A DNA stretch of 36,996 nt from Rikenellaceae bacterium DTU001 (lineage in GTDB: Bacteria > Bacteroidota > Bacteroidia > Bacteroidales > DTU049). The DNA lies in NCBI GenBank assembly GCA_001512885.1, contig LFSZ01000030.1, positions 13,046 through 50,041 of the forward strand. The letters are read 5' to 3'. A program made the position numbers and the translations under genes. Under the pieces are notes generated by a model, which saw only the letters and a program-made list of their open reading frames with translations, had not been told where the DNA came from and ran no database searches. Shown here piece after piece: positions 8,166 through 18,089 of this stretch; position 1 is the stretch's first letter, and every line of letters starts with the position of its first letter.

Positions 8166-9107
8166 ATGAATGACATAAGTAACATGGGGAATGATAAATT
8201 TGAAATAGATAATGCACCAAAAGAAAAAAAGAAAAATACTTGGTACATTATATTAATTATTTTACTTTTAGTAACTAATGCTATATTCATTTATCTTTAT
8301 TTCAGTTCTCAAAATAAATTTCAGACTGCAGTAGTAGAAAAAGAAAGAACTCTACAAGAAACTTATCAGCTCAAATATGAATTGGACAGTATAATGAGAG
8401 AATATGATAAGATCAAAGAAGAGTATGGTATATTAAATATTAAACTATCAGATCAGGATAGTTTAATAAAAGAGCAAGCTAAAGAAATAGAAAAACTAAT
8501 AGCCTCTCAAGCAGATTATACAAGAATAAAAAGGCAATTAGATAGGCTAAGAAATATCACCCAAAGTTATGTAAGACAAATAGATAGCTTGTATAGAATA
8601 AATCAAGAACTAACAGTTGAAAATGTAAAACTAAAAGAAGATTTAACTTATGAAAAAACCAAAGCAATAGAATTATCTACTATTACAGATTCTTTATCAA
8701 AAACTATATCAGAAGCTACTTACATGGTGGCTTACAATATAACACCGATTGCCTATAAAATTAGAGGTAATAAAGCTACACCTACTGATAAAGCTAAACG
8801 CACAGACAAGTTTGATATTTGTTTTACTATTGGTGAAAACAAATTAGTACCAACTGGTGAGTATACATTATACATACGTATTGCCAGACCAGATGGTTTA
8901 ATATTGACACAGGGAGGCTATTCATTTGATTATCAAGGAAGAAATTTGCAATTTTCAGAAAAAACTATAATCAATTATACTGGCAAAGCTCAAAAAGTTT
9001 GCGTAGACTACGCTAGAGATAATCTCAATTTGATTCCAGGTATTTATTATTTTTCTGTTTTTACTAATGATTATATTCTCGGTGAGGGTAGCCTGAAATT
9101 AGAATAA
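8166..9107 (+). CDS. Hypothetical membrane-anchored coiled-coil protein
   Basis: One TM segment (WYIILIILLLVTNAIFIYLYF), a long heptad-rich region, then a beta-rich C-terminal domain. Confidence 0.65.
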   Translation: MNDISNMGNDKFEIDNAPKEKKKNTWYIILIILLLVTNAIFIYLYFSSQNKFQTAVVEKERTLQETYQLKYELDSIMREYDKIKEEYGILNIKLSDQDSLIKEQAKEIEKLIASQADYTRIKRQLDRLRNITQSYVRQIDSLYRINQELTVENVKLKEDLTYEKTKAIELSTITDSLSKTISEATYMVAYNITPIAYKIRGNKATPTDKAKRTDKFDICFTIGENKLVPTGEYTLYIRIARPDGLILTQGGYSFDYQGRNLQFSEKTIINYTGKAQKVCVDYARDNLNLIPGIYYFSVFTNDYILGEGSLKLE

Positions 9108-9135
9108 CTTATAAGCTTTATTATAAAAGCTAATA

Positions 9136-9825
9136 ATGGATAAATTTGTTACTTCTTTTTTTAATATTCTTTTCCCAAAAACTTGTGTATCCTGTGAAAA
9201 TCCAATTTATGACAAAAATAATATCTTATGTAGTGATTGTTTTTCTAAATTAGGTTTTACTTATTATAAAAATTTTGTTGAAAACCCTCTGTACGAAAAA
9301 TTTATTGGTCAAGCAAATATAGAGTATGCTTATGCCCTTTGCTATTTTTATAAAGATGGTATTTTGCAACATTGCTTGCATGCTCTTAAATACAAAGGAC
9401 ATAAAGATGTTGGTACTTTTTTTGGGAAATTGATTGGGTATGAATTAAATGATATTGATCCCCCTGTAGATATAATAATTCCTGTACCTCTACATCCTAA
9501 AAAAGAAAAAGTAAGAGGATATAATCAAGCAGAAATGATAGCAAAAGGGGTCAGCAAAGTATTAAAAATACCTATTGCTATAAATATTATAAAAAGGACT
9601 AAATTCACTGAAACGCAAACTAAAAAAACTAAATGGGAAAGATATGATAATCTAAATGGAGTTTTTGCTATACAAAATAGCAAGTCATTGGCTAATAAGC
9701 ACGTCTTAATAGTAGATGATGTGATAACTACTGGAGCTACCACTGTATCATTAATAGATCTTTTAAAAGATATAGAAAATATTAAAATCAGTGTAGCTTG
9801 TATTGGCACACCTGATAAAATTTGA
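9136..9825 (+). CDS. ComF family protein / phosphoribosyltransferase
   Basis: N-terminal Cys pairs (PKTCVSCENPIY...LCSDCF), PVPLHPKKEKVRGYNQAEMIAKG, PRPP loop VLIVDDVITTGAT. Confidence 0.88.
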   Translation: MDKFVTSFFNILFPKTCVSCENPIYDKNNILCSDCFSKLGFTYYKNFVENPLYEKFIGQANIEYAYALCYFYKDGILQHCLHALKYKGHKDVGTFFGKLIGYELNDIDPPVDIIIPVPLHPKKEKVRGYNQAEMIAKGVSKVLKIPIAINIIKRTKFTETQTKKTKWERYDNLNGVFAIQNSKSLANKHVLIVDDVITTGATTVSLIDLLKDIENIKISVACIGTPDKI

Positions 9826-9828
9826 TAT

Positions 9829-10740
9829 ATGAAAGGATTAGTAACTAAAAGTACTGGAAGCTGGTATTATGTAAAATCTATAGAAACTGGCGAAATAATA
9901 CCCTGTAGGGTGCGAGGTAAGTTTAGATTGCAAAATTATAAAACTACAAATCCGGTAGCTGTTGGAGATTATGTAGAAATAGAATTAGAACAATCTAAAA
10001 CTGAACCATCAGGTATAATAACTTTTATTTATGAAAGAGAAAATGCTATATTGAGAAAGGCTACAAAAGCTGGTGCCACATATCAAATCATTGCTACTAA
10101 TCTAGACGGTGCTCTACTAATGGTAACCCCTCAACATCCTTTTACTCCAATGGGATTTATTGATAGATTTTTAGTTTTAGCCGAAGCTTATAATGTAGAG
10201 ACTACCATTTTATTTCATAAATGCGATTTATATGATGAAAAAGATGAATATTTTCAATTATTATATAATATTTATCATCAAATCGGCTACAAGATTTTTT
10301 TGACATCAATAATTACTAAACAAGGTATAGAAGAACTTAAAAATTTTATAAAAAATAAAACTTTTTTGCTAGTAGGTCAAAGTGGCGTCGGTAAATCTTC
10401 ATTATTAAATACAATGGATAGTTCATTAAATTTGAAAACTCAGGAATTATCAGCTAAATATCTCAAAGGCAAGCATACAACTACTTTTGCTGAAATGCAT
10501 TTTTTGAGATCTGGGGGAGCTATTATTGATACACCTGGAATTAAAGAATTAGGATTACCAAATTTCCAAAAATGGGAACTCGGTTACTGGTTTAGAGAAT
10601 TTATACCTTACATAAAAAATTGCAAGTACAATAATTGCACCCATATCAATGAGCCTGATTGTGCTGTAATAGCTGCAGTAAAAAATGGAGATATAAGTAC
10701 TCAACGATATAATAATTATCTAAATATATTATTAGATTAA
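9829..10740 (+). CDS. rsgA: Small ribosomal subunit biogenesis GTPase RsgA
   Basis: VGQSGVGKSSLLN, GKHTTTFAEM, IIDTPGIKELGL, C-terminal CKYNNCTHINEPDCAV zinc motif. Confidence 0.92.
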   Translation: MKGLVTKSTGSWYYVKSIETGEIIPCRVRGKFRLQNYKTTNPVAVGDYVEIELEQSKTEPSGIITFIYERENAILRKATKAGATYQIIATNLDGALLMVTPQHPFTPMGFIDRFLVLAEAYNVETTILFHKCDLYDEKDEYFQLLYNIYHQIGYKIFLTSIITKQGIEELKNFIKNKTFLLVGQSGVGKSSLLNTMDSSLNLKTQELSAKYLKGKHTTTFAEMHFLRSGGAIIDTPGIKELGLPNFQKWELGYWFREFIPYIKNCKYNNCTHINEPDCAVIAAVKNGDISTQRYNNYLNILLD

Positions 10741-10870
10741 GATACATTATATATTTAAATTGCTTATAATTTTTAGGTTATAATTTAAACTTTTTAATAA
10801 CCTTAGCTGTAGCTATCTAAATTTTTTTATTTATTAATTGTATATTATTTTTTTAACTTTGCATAAAAAA

Positions 10871-12259
10871 ATGTCTATAATCAAACCATCAATTCCAAGT
10901 GGCACTCGTGATTTTGGACCGGATCAAGTGAAAAAACGCAATTATATTATTGATATTTTAAAAAAAATATTTGAATTGCATAATTTTTTACCTATCGAAA
11001 CACCTGCAATGGAAAATTTGAGCACTCTACTTGGTAAATATGGAGACGAAGGAGATAGACTGATATATAAAATTTTGAATTCTGGTGATTTTTTAAATAA
11101 TCTGCCCGATCATTTATGGAAAACCAAAGATATAAACTCATGGATAGAATATCTTAGTGATAAAGGATTGAGATACGATCTCACTGTACCCTTAGCTAGA
11201 TATGTAGTAATGCATAGAAATGAAATAAATTTCCCATTTAAAAGATATCAAATTCAACCGGTATGGCGAGCAGACCGCCCCCAAAAAGGACGTTACCGCG
11301 AATTTTATCAATGTGATATAGATATCATTGGTACAGATTCATTATTAGCTGAGATAGAATTAGTAACTCTAGCAGATGAGGTGTTTACACAACTCAACTT
11401 GTCTACCACTACCAAAATAAATAATAGAAAAATTTTACAAGGTATAGCTCAATGGTTATGTGTAGATGCAGAAGGATTTATTCCATTCACAATTACCTTA
11501 GACAAACTTGACAAAATAGGTTTAGAGGATGTATTATCGTCTTTTAAAGAAGCAGGTTGGTCAGATAACAATATAACAAAATTAAAAAATTTAATTAATT
11601 TTTCATCTACGAACAAAGATTGGAGTGAAGTGGAAATATATTTGAATAAAATCCTTGGCGATAGCGAAGTTGGGCTGGCGGGTTTAGATGAGATATCATT
11701 TATAATGCGAAATTTAGATTTTATCAATTTAAATAATAATCTTATTTTTGATATTACATTGGCGAGAGGCTTAAATTATTATACTGGAACTATTTTTGAA
11801 ATTATCAGTAATGAAATGTCTATTGGAAGTATATGTGGTGGAGGTAGATATGACGATTTAACAGCCCTTTTCGGATTACAGGGATTATCTGGTGTGGGTA
11901 TATCTTTTGGTGCTGAACGCATTTATGATATATTAGAAAAATTAAATCGTTTTCCTGATTTTATTACTAGAGAAGATAAAATATTAATTGTAAACTTTGG
12001 AGAAAATTATCTTAAATATTCCTTACCAATATTATTAGATTTGCATAAAGCTGGTTTCATAGCAGATATATATCCTGACGAAGTAAAACTAAAAAAACAA
12101 TTTAATTATGCAAATGAATTAAAATTCAAATATGTTATAATAATAGGCGAAGATGAAATAGCAAATGATGAAGTATCTATTAAAGATATGTATAGTGGAG
12201 AGCAAGTGAAAATTTCAAAAAATAATATAATTTCATATTTAAAAAATAAAGAATTATGA
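10871..12259 (+). CDS. hisS: Histidine--tRNA ligase (ORF track start 10838; ATG at 10871 preferred)
   Basis: MSIIKPSIPSGTRDFGPDQVKKRNYI, class II motif 2 FKRYQIQPVWRADRPQKGRYREFYQCDIDIIG, LARGLNYYTGTIFEI, GGGRYDDL. Confidence 0.93.
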   Translation: MSIIKPSIPSGTRDFGPDQVKKRNYIIDILKKIFELHNFLPIETPAMENLSTLLGKYGDEGDRLIYKILNSGDFLNNLPDHLWKTKDINSWIEYLSDKGLRYDLTVPLARYVVMHRNEINFPFKRYQIQPVWRADRPQKGRYREFYQCDIDIIGTDSLLAEIELVTLADEVFTQLNLSTTTKINNRKILQGIAQWLCVDAEGFIPFTITLDKLDKIGLEDVLSSFKEAGWSDNNITKLKNLINFSSTNKDWSEVEIYLNKILGDSEVGLAGLDEISFIMRNLDFINLNNNLIFDITLARGLNYYTGTIFEIISNEMSIGSICGGGRYDDLTALFGLQGLSGVGISFGAERIYDILEKLNRFPDFITREDKILIVNFGENYLKYSLPILLDLHKAGFIADIYPDEVKLKKQFNYANELKFKYVIIIGEDEIANDEVSIKDMYSGEQVKISKNNIISYLKNKEL

Positions 12260-13485
12260 GAGAGAAAAAATTGTTAGAAGGAAAAACTGTAGGGATACTG
12301 ACTGGCGGTGGAGATACCCCAGCGGTTAATTCGTCGATAGAGCAAATACGCAATCATGTAGCTATCTTAGGTGCAAAGATTTATGGCATTAGAAAAGGAT
12401 GGAAGGGATTATTAGGCGATGGAGATATAGTAGATTTAACAAATCAACCTTTTGATGGTAAATGTGGTGGTTCTGCTCTAAAGTCTAGTCGTACTAATCC
12501 TTTTCCTTCGAAAAAAAATCCTGAAAGTCGTGTAGATCAAGTTTTGAAAAATTTGGATCGCTATAGTATTGATATTTTAGTTACCATAGGAGGAGATGAT
12601 ACTAATGGTGCAGCTAAAAAATTGTGGGAACAAGAAAAAATACCAGTTATAGGTTTTCCTAAAACTATAGATAATGATTTGCATACACAAACAATTCATA
12701 ATTATAAAGGTAAAGAAATAGAAGTATGCTTATGCCCTGGATTTCCATCAGCTGCAAATTCTGTAGTAGAATTTACTCAAAAAATAAGAACCACTGCTGC
12801 ATCACATAATAGAGTGATGGTATTAGAAGTGATGGGACGAAATGCAGGTTGGCTCACTGCTGCAGCATCTTACGGCTTTGCTGATATGGTTCTGATCCCT
12901 GAATATGAAATCACTAAAGAACGAAAAGAAGAGTTTTTCGAATGTATAAAAAAGAAATATCAAAAGGATAATTATTTGATAATTGCTGTTTCTGAAGGAA
13001 CTCGCTGGTACAATGATCAAAAAGATCAGGTGGAAGTAGTATATGCAAGCACTGAAACGGATGAATATGGACATCCTCGCTTAGGCGGTATTAGTGGAGT
13101 GATAGCTAGCGAAATAAGTAAAAAATTAAAAATAGATGCACGAGCTCAAATAATTGGTTATTATGCGAGAAGTGGTAAATGTTATGAATATGATCGAAAA
13201 CTAACAGTAGCTCTAGCAGATAAAATGTTAGATCTTTTATTAAGGGAAGATTTTGGCAAAATGCCTGTTATGAAAAAAATCGTCAGCTATCCATACGTTG
13301 AAGAATATAATACTACAGCTATAGAAATGGGGGATGTAGATAATCTACCACTACCTCTTGATTATTACAATCCTTTAGAATTTCAAATGGCTGAATCATA
13401 CTTTGATTTTCTTTATCATATTTTAGGTCATATAGAAAAGTATGAATTTAAATATAATTATCCCAAAGTTTATCCTATCAAATAA
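12256..13485 (+). CDS. 6-phosphofructokinase, probable diphosphate-dependent type
   Basis: GILTGGGDTPAVNSSI, VTIGGDDTNGAA (GGDD) and GFPKTIDNDL (PKTIDND) are motif variants typical of PPi-PFK. Confidence 0.88.
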   Translation: MREKKLLEGKTVGILTGGGDTPAVNSSIEQIRNHVAILGAKIYGIRKGWKGLLGDGDIVDLTNQPFDGKCGGSALKSSRTNPFPSKKNPESRVDQVLKNLDRYSIDILVTIGGDDTNGAAKKLWEQEKIPVIGFPKTIDNDLHTQTIHNYKGKEIEVCLCPGFPSAANSVVEFTQKIRTTAASHNRVMVLEVMGRNAGWLTAAASYGFADMVLIPEYEITKERKEEFFECIKKKYQKDNYLIIAVSEGTRWYNDQKDQVEVVYASTETDEYGHPRLGGISGVIASEISKKLKIDARAQIIGYYARSGKCYEYDRKLTVALADKMLDLLLREDFGKMPVMKKIVSYPYVEEYNTTAIEMGDVDNLPLPLDYYNPLEFQMAESYFDFLYHILGHIEKYEFKYNYPKVYPIK

Positions 13486-13593
13486 AGATTTAATTTTTTT
13501 AGGTAGATAATTAATTATTAATGTTATAGCATTATCTTTGTTGTCAAACAATAAGGATGGATGTGAAATTATAATTTTCTATAAAATTTACAT

Positions 13594-14662
13594 AATGTTT
13601 AAGTTTTTCAAGTTTATATGTTAAATAATTTTTATATTTTTATAAAAATTTTAATTCATGAAAAAAATTGTAGAAAACACCAGTAAATATCTTGCTATGA
13701 GTAAGGAAGAGAATAAAGAATTCTTAGACAACCTGTATTCATTAATGAAAAAATTAGAAGCCGATGTAGTCGATTATCAAGGTCTAAAAATACTCAGTGC
13801 CCCACCACTATGCCCAGACTGTCGAAGCAATCACATTATTAAAAATGGTTTACAAAATGGGATGCAAAACTATCGCTGCAAAGACTGCGGCAGACAATTT
13901 AGAGTTACCACTGGTACTTTTGTTTACAGGTTGCAAAAGAAAGAAAAAATGCTTGATTACATCAGATGTATGGTAGCAGGCAAAAGTCTCAGAACTTGTG
14001 CTAAAGAGGTGGGCATCAGCCTACCAACAAGCTTTGCTTGGCGACACAAGATATTAGCAGCTCTACAAAGTTTCGAAGATAATATCAATTTTTTCGGTGT
14101 AGTAGAGATGGATGAACTATTGATGGATTATTCCGAAAAAGGCAGAGTATACAAAAATGCCGAAGAGCTGAAGCGAGCTAGGAAGCAAAAGCCAAAGAAA
14201 GTAGCCGTATTGGCTGCTACAGACAGAGCTGGCAATTTATTATTCAAAAAATTTGATGGCAAAAAGCTAAGTTCAGAACAAATAGAGCAATTTCTGAAGG
14301 CTAAGATGTCAAAGGATGGAGTCATGTGTAGCAGTAATAAAAAAGCATTCAAAAAGGTTAGAAGGAATGTAATCAAGCACAAAGAAATAGTAACTAGCAA
14401 TAGGCAAAAGCGAGGTATATATAGCCTAAGTACCGTCAAGAAAAAGGCTAGTGAATTCACTAATTGGATATATTTCAAATTTAGGGGCGTAGCTACTAAA
14501 TACCTGCAAAACTACATTATGTGGTATGTAGTGATGGGTAAATACCTCACAGGCAAGACTGTAAGCAATACTGGGCGAATGCTCAATCTTGCATCCTCGG
14601 ACAGGTGGGCATGGTATCGGTATAGAGAGTTAGTAAATATAACATATCTAAACTTAAACATT
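13594..14662 (+). mobile_element. IS1595/ISXO2-like insertion sequence
   Basis: 13-bp perfect terminal inverted repeats aatgtttaagttt (13594-13606) and aaacttaaacatt (14650-14662) flank a transposase ORF; no target duplication recognised. Confidence 0.6.
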
Positions 14663-14668
14663 TATTAA
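13658..14668 (+). CDS. IS1595/ISXO2-like transposase, possibly inactive
   Basis: Zinc ribbon CPDCRSNHIIKNG...YRCKDCGRQF, VVEMDELLMDYSEKG, C-terminal FRGVATKYLQNYIMWY. Confidence 0.82.
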   Translation: MKKIVENTSKYLAMSKEENKEFLDNLYSLMKKLEADVVDYQGLKILSAPPLCPDCRSNHIIKNGLQNGMQNYRCKDCGRQFRVTTGTFVYRLQKKEKMLDYIRCMVAGKSLRTCAKEVGISLPTSFAWRHKILAALQSFEDNINFFGVVEMDELLMDYSEKGRVYKNAEELKRARKQKPKKVAVLAATDRAGNLLFKKFDGKKLSSEQIEQFLKAKMSKDGVMCSSNKKAFKKVRRNVIKHKEIVTSNRQKRGIYSLSTVKKKASEFTNWIYFKFRGVATKYLQNYIMWYVVMGKYLTGKTVSNTGRMLNLASSDRWAWYRYRELVNITYLNLNIY

Positions 14669-15046
14669 TTATCCACTCCCCTTAACCACACTTCTATACC
14701 AAAAACGCATCTATACTAATCTATAATAAGAAATAAGATAATTAATGTTTTAAATTAACAATTTAATGAATTTAGTGAAATTTGAATTTATGTTTTTAAA
14801 GTTTATAATATAAAAGAATTTTTTTTAGAATCCAGATGCACCAAATTAATAATTATTGAGAATTTTTTTATTTTTTTATAATTTATTTTTATCATTTGTT
14901 TAACGTAAAAGTATTTCATCTGTTAAAAATACTAGATAAATGCATATGATAAAATTCTTTATTATTGTATGAGTTTAGAATAAACAAAAAAATAAAGTTT
15001 AGTAAATTTGTTTTTACTTTTTATTTTTGCAATATAAATTTATATT

Positions 15047-16351
15047 ATGTTAAGTTCAGAAGAGAGAAAAGAAATAAAAAATTTAATACAAAGTGAGATA
15101 ACGCCTGCTATTGGGTGTACAGAACCTATAGCTGTGGCTCTTTGTGTAGCTAAAGCAAAAGAAATAATAGGAAGCATCCCAGAAAAAATAGATGTTTTAT
15201 TGAGTAAAAATATTATTAAAAATGCTATGGGTGTTGGAATACCTGGAACAGGTATGGTAGGATTACCTATTGCTATTGCATTAGGAGCTTTAATTGGCAA
15301 ATCAGAAAATAAATTACAATTATTAAAAGATGTACAGCCTCGGGATGTAGAAAAAGGCAAAAAATATATTTCTGAAAATAGAATAAATATTTATTTAAAA
15401 GAAAATTGTCCTAATAACTTATACATAGAAACACATTGTTATGTTGATAGTGAAAAATCTGTTGTTATTATAGAAGGAGCTCATGATAATTTTACTTACA
15501 TAGAAAAAAACAATAAAATATTATTAAATCAAAGCTATGAATCTAATGACAAAAATGATAATGTTGTCCAATTGACATTTAATAAAATATATGAATATGC
15601 TATAGAGACACCCATAGAAGAATTAGAATTTATTTTAGAAGCCGCAGATATGAATAAATTAGCATCCATACAGTCTTTTATTGGAAATTATGGGCATCAA
15701 ATTTCAAAAATTTTAACAAGTGAAAAGGCAAAGTCAATTTTAGGAGATAATATTTTGAACCGAATAATAGCCGCTACAGCTGGTGCTTGTGATTTACGTA
15801 TGGATGGAGCTATGGTTCCTGTGATGAGTACTGCTGGTAGTGGTAATCAAGGTATAGCAGCTACTATACCTGTTTTGATTTTTGCTGAAGAAACAAATTG
15901 TGATAAAAAAAAGCTAATACGTGCTTTAATATTAAGTAATTTGACAGTAATATATATTAAGCAAAAAATAGGTAAACTTTCTCCACTTTGTGGTTGTGTT
16001 GTAGCTTCTACTGGTTCTAGTTGTGCTATTACTTATTTAATGAATGGTAATAAATTACAAATATCTCATGCTGCTAAAAATATGATTGCCAGTATCACTG
16101 GCCTAATTTGTGATGGAGCTAAACCAAGTTGCTCTCTAAAAATAGCTACCAGTATATATACTGCTTTATTATCTTCATTAATGGCAATAGATAACAAAGT
16201 GGTCTTATCTAACGAAGGTATCATTGATGATGACATAGATAAAACTATTAATAATTTAGCTGCTATTGGCAATATAGGAATGAAAAATACTGATAATATT
16301 ATTTTAGATATTATGACTAAAAAAATATCTAAGAGTCCTATGAAATATTAA
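15047..16351 (+). CDS. L-cysteine desulfidase / UPF0597 (L-serine dehydratase alpha-like) family protein
   Basis: ITPAIGCTEPIAVALCVAKA, GVGIPGTGMVGLPIAIALGAL, MSTAGSGNQGIAATIPV, LICDGAKPSCSLKI. Confidence 0.88.
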   Translation: MLSSEERKEIKNLIQSEITPAIGCTEPIAVALCVAKAKEIIGSIPEKIDVLLSKNIIKNAMGVGIPGTGMVGLPIAIALGALIGKSENKLQLLKDVQPRDVEKGKKYISENRINIYLKENCPNNLYIETHCYVDSEKSVVIIEGAHDNFTYIEKNNKILLNQSYESNDKNDNVVQLTFNKIYEYAIETPIEELEFILEAADMNKLASIQSFIGNYGHQISKILTSEKAKSILGDNILNRIIAATAGACDLRMDGAMVPVMSTAGSGNQGIAATIPVLIFAEETNCDKKKLIRALILSNLTVIYIKQKIGKLSPLCGCVVASTGSSCAITYLMNGNKLQISHAAKNMIASITGLICDGAKPSCSLKIATSIYTALLSSLMAIDNKVVLSNEGIIDDDIDKTINNLAAIGNIGMKNTDNIILDIMTKKISKSPMKY

Positions 16352-16366
16352 TTTAAAACAATACCT

Positions 16367-17437
16367 TTGATTACTAATAAAATAATTTTGAAATATATGT
16401 GTGAGAATGATTTAATATATATGCGTCGCTGTTTAAATCTTGCAAAAGAAGGACTTGGTTATGTTAGGTCAAATCCTTTAGTAGGTTGCGTTATCGTAAA
16501 GGATAATCATATCATTGGAGAAGGATTTCACCATGCATTTGGTAAACCACACGCAGAAATTGAAGCAATAAATAATGTAAAAGATAAATCACAAATAAAA
16601 AATAGCACTATATATATAAATTTAGAACCTTGCTCACATTATGGTAAAACTCCACCTTGTTCGCAATCTATCATAGATGTACAACCTCTTAGATTAGTAA
16701 TAGCAGATATAGACCCTAATCCATTAGTAAATAATAAAGGCAAAGAAATTTTAGAAAAAGCTGGTATCAAAGTTGATGTTGGCTTATGTAAAAATGAACA
16801 TAGACATTTGAATAGGCGTTTTTATACTTTTTATCAGAAAAATCGCCCCTATATTATACTTAAATGGGCACAAACACTAGATGGCTTCATTGCTCAAAAA
16901 AATCAACAATGTATTAAATGGATTAGTAATGACGCTAGCTTGCAATTAGTACATAAGTGGCGTACAGAGGAAATGGCAATACTTGTTGGTGCTGAAACAA
17001 TTAGATGTGACAATCCTCAATTGACTTCTAGACATTGGTATGGACACAATCCTATTAGATTAGTAGTTACTAATTCAAGTAATTTGCCAATTAATTCTAA
17101 TATTTTTAATGATCAAGCTGAAACTACAATTTTTTATAAAAATTTAATTAAACAATACCCTTCAAATATAGATCTAGTAAAAATAGAAAATGATTTTTTA
17201 GGTTCACTATTTGCTTACTGTTTAGAAAAAAACATAATATCTATTTTAGTTGAAGGTGGTGCTTCTACTTTAGATAATTTTATTAAACGTAATCTATGGG
17301 ATGAGGCAAGAGTGATAATAGGTAGCAATATTTTTGGTAATGGTAAAAAAGCCCCAATTATTGATGAATATAAATCATTTGACATTTTTGATCTTGAGGA
17401 TAATAAAATAATTCATTATTATAATGATACTTATTAA
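16367..17437 (+). CDS. ribD: Bifunctional riboflavin biosynthesis deaminase/reductase RibD (start may be an internal ATG)
   Basis: MRRCLNLAKEGLGYVRSNPLVGCVIV, PHAEIEAI, YINLEPCSHYGKTPPCSQ, LKWAQTLDGFIA, ILVEGGASTLDNFI. Confidence 0.9.
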   Translation: MITNKIILKYMCENDLIYMRRCLNLAKEGLGYVRSNPLVGCVIVKDNHIIGEGFHHAFGKPHAEIEAINNVKDKSQIKNSTIYINLEPCSHYGKTPPCSQSIIDVQPLRLVIADIDPNPLVNNKGKEILEKAGIKVDVGLCKNEHRHLNRRFYTFYQKNRPYIILKWAQTLDGFIAQKNQQCIKWISNDASLQLVHKWRTEEMAILVGAETIRCDNPQLTSRHWYGHNPIRLVVTNSSNLPINSNIFNDQAETTIFYKNLIKQYPSNIDLVKIENDFLGSLFAYCLEKNIISILVEGGASTLDNFIKRNLWDEARVIIGSNIFGNGKKAPIIDEYKSFDIFDLEDNKIIHYYNDTY

Positions 17438-17579
17438 AAATAAATCCTACTCACAAATAAGCGCAACAGACAAGGTATGGGGTAAAAAAAGGGGAAGATA
17501 CTATAGAGTTTAGAAAGTAGTACATTGTTAGTTAGATTATTTGATTTTTATTTAGAAAAAATGTAAAAAAATATTTATA

Positions 17580-17611
17580 TTGTTTCTTTTAAAAAAATTA
17601 TCCTATTTTTG
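17580..17611 (+). promoter_or_regulatory. Candidate Bacteroidota-type promoter for dut
   Basis: ttg (17580-17582), N21, tatttttg (17604-17611), upstream of the ATG at 17632. Confidence 0.35.
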
Positions 17612-17631
17612 CAAATATAAAATGAAATTAT

Positions 17632-18066
17632 ATGATACAAATTAATGTCAAAAATATTTCACATCATCCATTGCCAGATTATGCTACACTGTTTAGTTCT
17701 GGTATGGATATATATGCTTATATAGACAATGAATTTGTAATGAAGCCTATGGAGCGTGCTTTAATATCGACAGGATTATATATAGAATTACCACCTGGTT
17801 ATGAAGCTCAGATACGTCCGCGCTCAGGTTTAGCAATTAAAAATGGTATAACAGTATTAAATACTCCTGGCACAATAGATGCAGATTATAGAGGCGAAGT
17901 AAAAGTAATACTAATTAATCTAAGTGATCAAAATTTTACAATTCATGATGGTGATAGGATAGCACAAATGGTTATTCAAAAAATCGAAAGAGCATTATGG
18001 AGAGAAGTAGATGAAATAAGTGATAGTGAAAGAGGTGGAGGGGGCTTTGGGCACACTGGTAAATAA
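17632..18066 (+). CDS. dut: dUTP diphosphatase
   Basis: [65 protein letters not shown]. Confidence 0.95.
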   Translation: MIQINVKNISHHPLPDYATLFSSGMDIYAYIDNEFVMKPMERALISTGLYIELPPGYEAQIRPRSGLAIKNGITVLNTPGTIDADYRGEVKVILINLSDQNFTIHDGDRIAQMVIQKIERALWREVDEISDSERGGGGFGHTGK

Positions 18067-18089
18067 TTAATCTTAAAATATTTGAATCT

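Noticed and set aside
14128-14478. Antisense ORF inside the IS1595-like transposase
   Set aside because: No motif or initiation context; overlaps the conserved transposase frame.
17437-17632. Locally G-rich intergenic segment (ggtatggggtaaaaaaaggggaag) between ribD and dut
   Set aside because: Checked for tRNA, repeat or IS-end similarity and found none; no consistent structure.
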